A program made the position numbers and the translations under genes. A stretch of 64,000 nucleotides of DNA from Onchocerca volvulus (taxonomy: Eukaryota; Nematoda; Chromadorea; Rhabditida; Onchocercidae). Positions within the stretch are counted from its first letter, which is position 1; each line of letters opens with the position of its first letter. Shown here in pieces: positions 60,701 to 64,000 of the stretch. A model generated the notes under the pieces. It worked only from the letters and a program-made list of their open reading frames with translations. It had not been told where the DNA came from and made no database searches. The DNA lies in contig HG738137.1 of assembly GCA_000499405.2 (NCBI GenBank), positions 17,010,581-17,074,580 on the forward strand, in the 5' to 3' direction.

Positions 60701-62364
60701 ATTTGTTAGTTACTTTAAATTGTTAACCTTTCATCATCATTTATTTCGATTATTTGATCACAGTTTTCCACTTCTTGTAAATTTTTATTTTTAATCATCT
60801 TTGATGATATTGTTGGAAGTAAACAAGCCATTAACAGCGTAATACAACCGGAACCAAACGAAATCTAACAACAAAACCAAAAAATGCTTTTTGATAAATG
60901 AAAAGAAATATATTTATTGAAGAATTCAAGAAAAAAAAAATAATTTTTTCTAAAGCAGGCATATTGATGAAATTAAAAGAAAGCATGTAATTTTTATTGG
61001 AAATGGAAAGAAATTCTACATTTTCTAGATTCTAATTATCTAATAAAGTTTAACGAAGTTAATTTGATTCGTGAAAAATCAAAAATCAAAAATATGCAAC
61101 ATTTTTAGATTGCTCACCAAAAAAAAAATTATTTGTGTAAATTTTCCGCTACTTTAAACAATGTTTAAGTTGCGACTAATAATCATATGTAATTTACATT
61201 TGATACATTTTCTAAACGAAATATTAAAAAATCTAATTAACTGAATGATTTTCAATCGTTCGTTCTGTTCAAGTATTTTAATTTACTCAATAGTTTTTTA
61301 AATTTCTATACAAATTTACTCAATTTTATTATAACATACATTTATTTTATTATAAATCATTTAATCGAACGAATTTTTTGTTTGTTTACCAATTAATTAC
61401 AATTTTTTTCTTCTCTTTCGTTCGTTCAAACAATTCCTCATTAAATCGATCGCTTTTTTTTTTTCAATAAATTGATTTTTCGTTTTTTTTTTTAATCAAT
61501 TCTATTATTTATTCAAGAAATCAATTAAGGAAAATCAATAAACCAAAATATTTACATGCCTCATGTAGTTGTAAATATGATACAAGATGAGTTGAAATAA
61601 GCAATTGACCGGATCCGTAAGCCAAAAATTTGCCAAATAAAGTAGCTGCCCTAACATATGAAGTGATACGTTTGAAATATTTCTGATCAACAATAGCATA
61701 CATATATGAAACATAAGCAATATCCGATGCCGTTGATAATCCTAAATTATATAATTAATTTAATTAGAAATTCTTATAATTCAATTAATTTTTATCAATT
61801 TATATTTTCATTTGAACATTTAATTGATTTTCAGTTTCTTTTCTTTTTTTTCCAAACATTTCATAATTTTATAATTTAAGAAACTTCTCCCTTTTCTATT
61901 TTTTTTTTTGAAAAATATTATAAATAAATTAAACAAACCAAAAATAATTTCCATTAATTGCATTTGCCATATTTTATTGCCCCAGAGAATGATTACATGA
62001 GAAATACAGTATGACATCGCTTCAAGAACTACAATTGGCTTGTGACGCAATATATCAGTAAGAAAAAATATGGGTATCTGGAAAATATAAATTAGCCTAA
62101 AATTAAAGAAACGCTTAAAGCTTTTTTTTGTTTTTTCCCGCCAAATGATAATATTTTTTTTTTGAAAAAATTAATCCAATTTTAACTTACCATAGCGAGC
62201 AAATATGAATAAGTCCATAAGGGATATATTTGACTGTATAATTGAACATCAGTGAAATTTTTATACGGTGAAATGAGAAATGGTGTTAAAAATGGTGCAG
62301 CTGGACGAAATTTTTTGATTAATCCAAATAAACATATGAAATATGCTATATGTTTCCAATACAT
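57727..62364 (-). CDS. SLC19-family folate/thiamine transporter
   Basis: A predicted plasma-membrane vitamin carrier of the reduced-folate-carrier family (C. elegans folt type). Exons are 62364-62191, 62077-61939, 61741-61560, 60864-60728, 60521-60371, 59866-59776, 59030-58838, 58499-58358 and 57858-57727. Phases close and give 446 aa with about 12 hydrophobic segments. Family landmarks are [12 protein letters not shown] and KNFTDVQL in exon 1, [21 protein letters not shown] across exons 1-2, [19 protein letters not shown], the central loop with [11 protein letters not shown] and [15 protein letters not shown], and [10 protein letters not shown] with [10 protein letters not shown] near the end. 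Intron 3 needs a GC donor (GAG|GCATGT). Exon 1 follows TTTTCAG. Folate versus thiamine cannot be decided from sequence. Confidence 0.93.
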
Positions 62365-62384
62365 TTTGATTGATCATAGATTAT

Positions 62385-62391
62385 CTGAAAA
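62385..62391 (-). promoter_or_regulatory. Probable spliced-leader acceptor of the transporter
   Basis: TTTTCAG on the minus strand lies about 20 bases before the start codon. An out-of-frame ATG (ATGATCAATC) sits between this site and the chosen ATG, so the leader may contain a short upstream reading frame. Confidence 0.5.
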
Positions 62392-63112
62392 TTAAGCATA
62401 ATTCCTTTTCTTTCCTTTTTTTTTCCACATTGTGATCTTTTAATTGAATTGAAATTTGATCAATTTTCCATTTTCAATGTTTTCTTTTTCCTTTTATATA
62501 TATATTTATATAGACATACAAACAGACACATAGGTTACAGGTCATATGAATTGTTAGACGAGAAAAAAATTAAAATTTAATTAAATTTGATGATAACATT
62601 TGAAAAAGTTGAATTTAATTGCGGGAAAATGATCAAGGATCAAGGAATGAATAGACAAGAACTGGAAAGTATAATTGTTGAGAGTTATTTCTGTGCAAAT
62701 GAAAAGGCGCATAATGTTTTTTTTTGTGCTAACCGGTCGTTCGTCCCATTATCAATTCGTCGATCGCTCCTACCCTTATCATCATACTTTTTACACTTTC
62801 AAAATAACGGCCGAACAGATGTCTAAAATGAAAAATTAAAAAAGAAAAAAAAAAAAAGAAATTATTTTCATTTATTCTTTTCTTTCCTTTCTTAAACATT
62901 TCTTTCCATTTATATAACACAATTATAATTAGCTCAGTTTTTATGCTACTTTCTTTTTTTTTTTTTTTTTTGCTATAAATATTAGTAGAAATATGTTTTT
63001 TTTTCGATTTTTCGTTTTTTTTTCTTTATTAAATGAAAAAGTTTTTTTATTAATTTTTTTTTTCTTTTTTACAAAAATTTTCCTTTCTTATTTGCAAATA
63101 TTTTTGTTTTTG

Positions 63113-63144
<32 letters not shown>

Positions 63145-64000
63145 TTCGCAAAATGAAGTATTAGAACCTATAAAACAAATGTGTAAATACTACAAAACGT
63201 TAGTTGAACTATGCTAATTAAAATGCTAATTAAAAATATTAATTTATTTAAATGATATTTATCCAATTACTATCAATATTACTTATTCAAAACATTTTCT
63301 CTTAATTGAAATCACATTCATCCATGTGCTCCCAGAACAGAAAAATATTTCTGTTTGAAATGTGATAATACAATATCAAAATTATGATTTGTTACCATTA
63401 AAATAGCAAAATTATGATTTATTGATCATTTAAATTAAAACTCATAATTAGCTGTTTCTTTTAAGATAAAATAATCGCCCTCTGTTCACTATTAAAAAAA
63501 TTCATTAATCAACTATAAAATTTTGCATCACTAGAACGAAGAATCGCAGTGAATGTGCAGTATTTAATTTTGCAAAATATAATGAAAATTTAAAAGAAAA
63601 GAAAATATTATGAATTTTTCTTTCATTTAAATTCTTGAATTTTTTTCATATATTGTAGGTATAGCATGTAGTAATACTGAAATAAATGTTAAAAAAATAT
63701 CAACACAGCTATAATTAAAATCAAACAAACCAATTATTAAATCAAACAACTGATCAAAATAATCATTTCATCCTTACTTATTATACCATCTTAATTTTCT
63801 TATCAAATAAAAATTGCCAATTGAAAATTACACTTAAGTTTCTAGCCTATTATATTCAAATATTTAAATATTATTATAAACATAATAAATCAAAAATTAT
63901 TAAATATTATCTATCGATCAAATCGATCATTATTGTAAAAATTTTTCGCTTTCTTTTAAAATAATGTGAAAAAAAAGGAGAATTTAAAAAAAAAAAGAAA
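62392..64000. other. Upstream spacer, no gene seen
   Basis: AT-rich DNA with several long T runs (62.95 and 63.13 kb). A plus-strand frame at 62587-62826 (79 codons, QGMNRQELESIIVESYF) has no recognised motif. Similarity to repeats elsewhere in the window was not evident. Confidence 0.45.

Noticed and set aside
62587..62826. 79-codon plus-strand frame as a small gene
   Set aside because: No motif, no splice-linked neighbour and no repeat or conservation evidence in the window.
1..64000. Bacterial endosymbiont DNA transfer
   Set aside because: No bacterial-type long frames, operons or rRNA were seen; all recognisable genes are nematode-like or transposon-derived.

Overview
The window is eukaryotic, strongly AT-rich DNA. 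It carries nematode-type genes with many small exons, short GT-AG introns and probable spliced-leader acceptors (TTTTCAG, TTGCAG, TTTTAG) just upstream of start codons. A cuticle collagen with a nematode N-terminal domain, a nematode-type chemoreceptor family (Sra/Srab-like), a pepsin-inhibitor-3-like protein and BEL/Pao plus Helitron transposon remains together point to a parasitic nematode. A filarial or other clade III species is my inference; no species-specific marker is visible.

The left part (1 to about 39.3 kb) is accessory, repeat-driven DNA. Positions 0.9-3.4 kb hold a decayed Helitron on the minus strand, interrupted by a solo BEL LTR with a 5-bp target duplication. Positions 5.4-11.6, 20.6-27.7 and 34.9-39.3 kb are three copies of one segment around a seven-TM receptor gene on the minus strand. 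The first two copies keep complete gene models (333 and 337 aa) and the third is a pseudogene. Between copies 1 and 2 lies a 4,484-bp-period tandem duplication that looks identical wherever compared. Each unit carries receptor flank DNA, a broken receptor exon 1 and the 5' half of a BEL/Pao retrotransposon; unit 2 continues into the rest of that retrotransposon. Positions 27.8-28.7 kb hold a broken cysteine-rich gene that I do not recognise. Positions 29.6-33.9 kb hold more Helitron debris.

The right part (39.8-62.4 kb) is ordinary gene territory. Four genes lie on the minus strand and are well separated, so not an operon: a 1-acyl-glycerol-3-phosphate acyltransferase (6 exons, 266 aa), a cuticle collagen (5 exons, 298 aa), a pepsin-inhibitor-3-like secreted protein (3 exons seen, 5' end unresolved) and an SLC19-family vitamin transporter (9 exons, 446 aa, one intron that appears to use a GC donor). 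The exon phases of the two intact receptors, the acyltransferase, the collagen and the transporter close exactly in my hand models. The spacers are AT-rich with long homopolymers (G30 at 37.5 kb, T43 and T30 at 45.1 kb, A48 at 34.7 kb) and scattered LTR-like or Helitron-end fragments. I saw no tRNA, rRNA, CRISPR array or bacterial operon.
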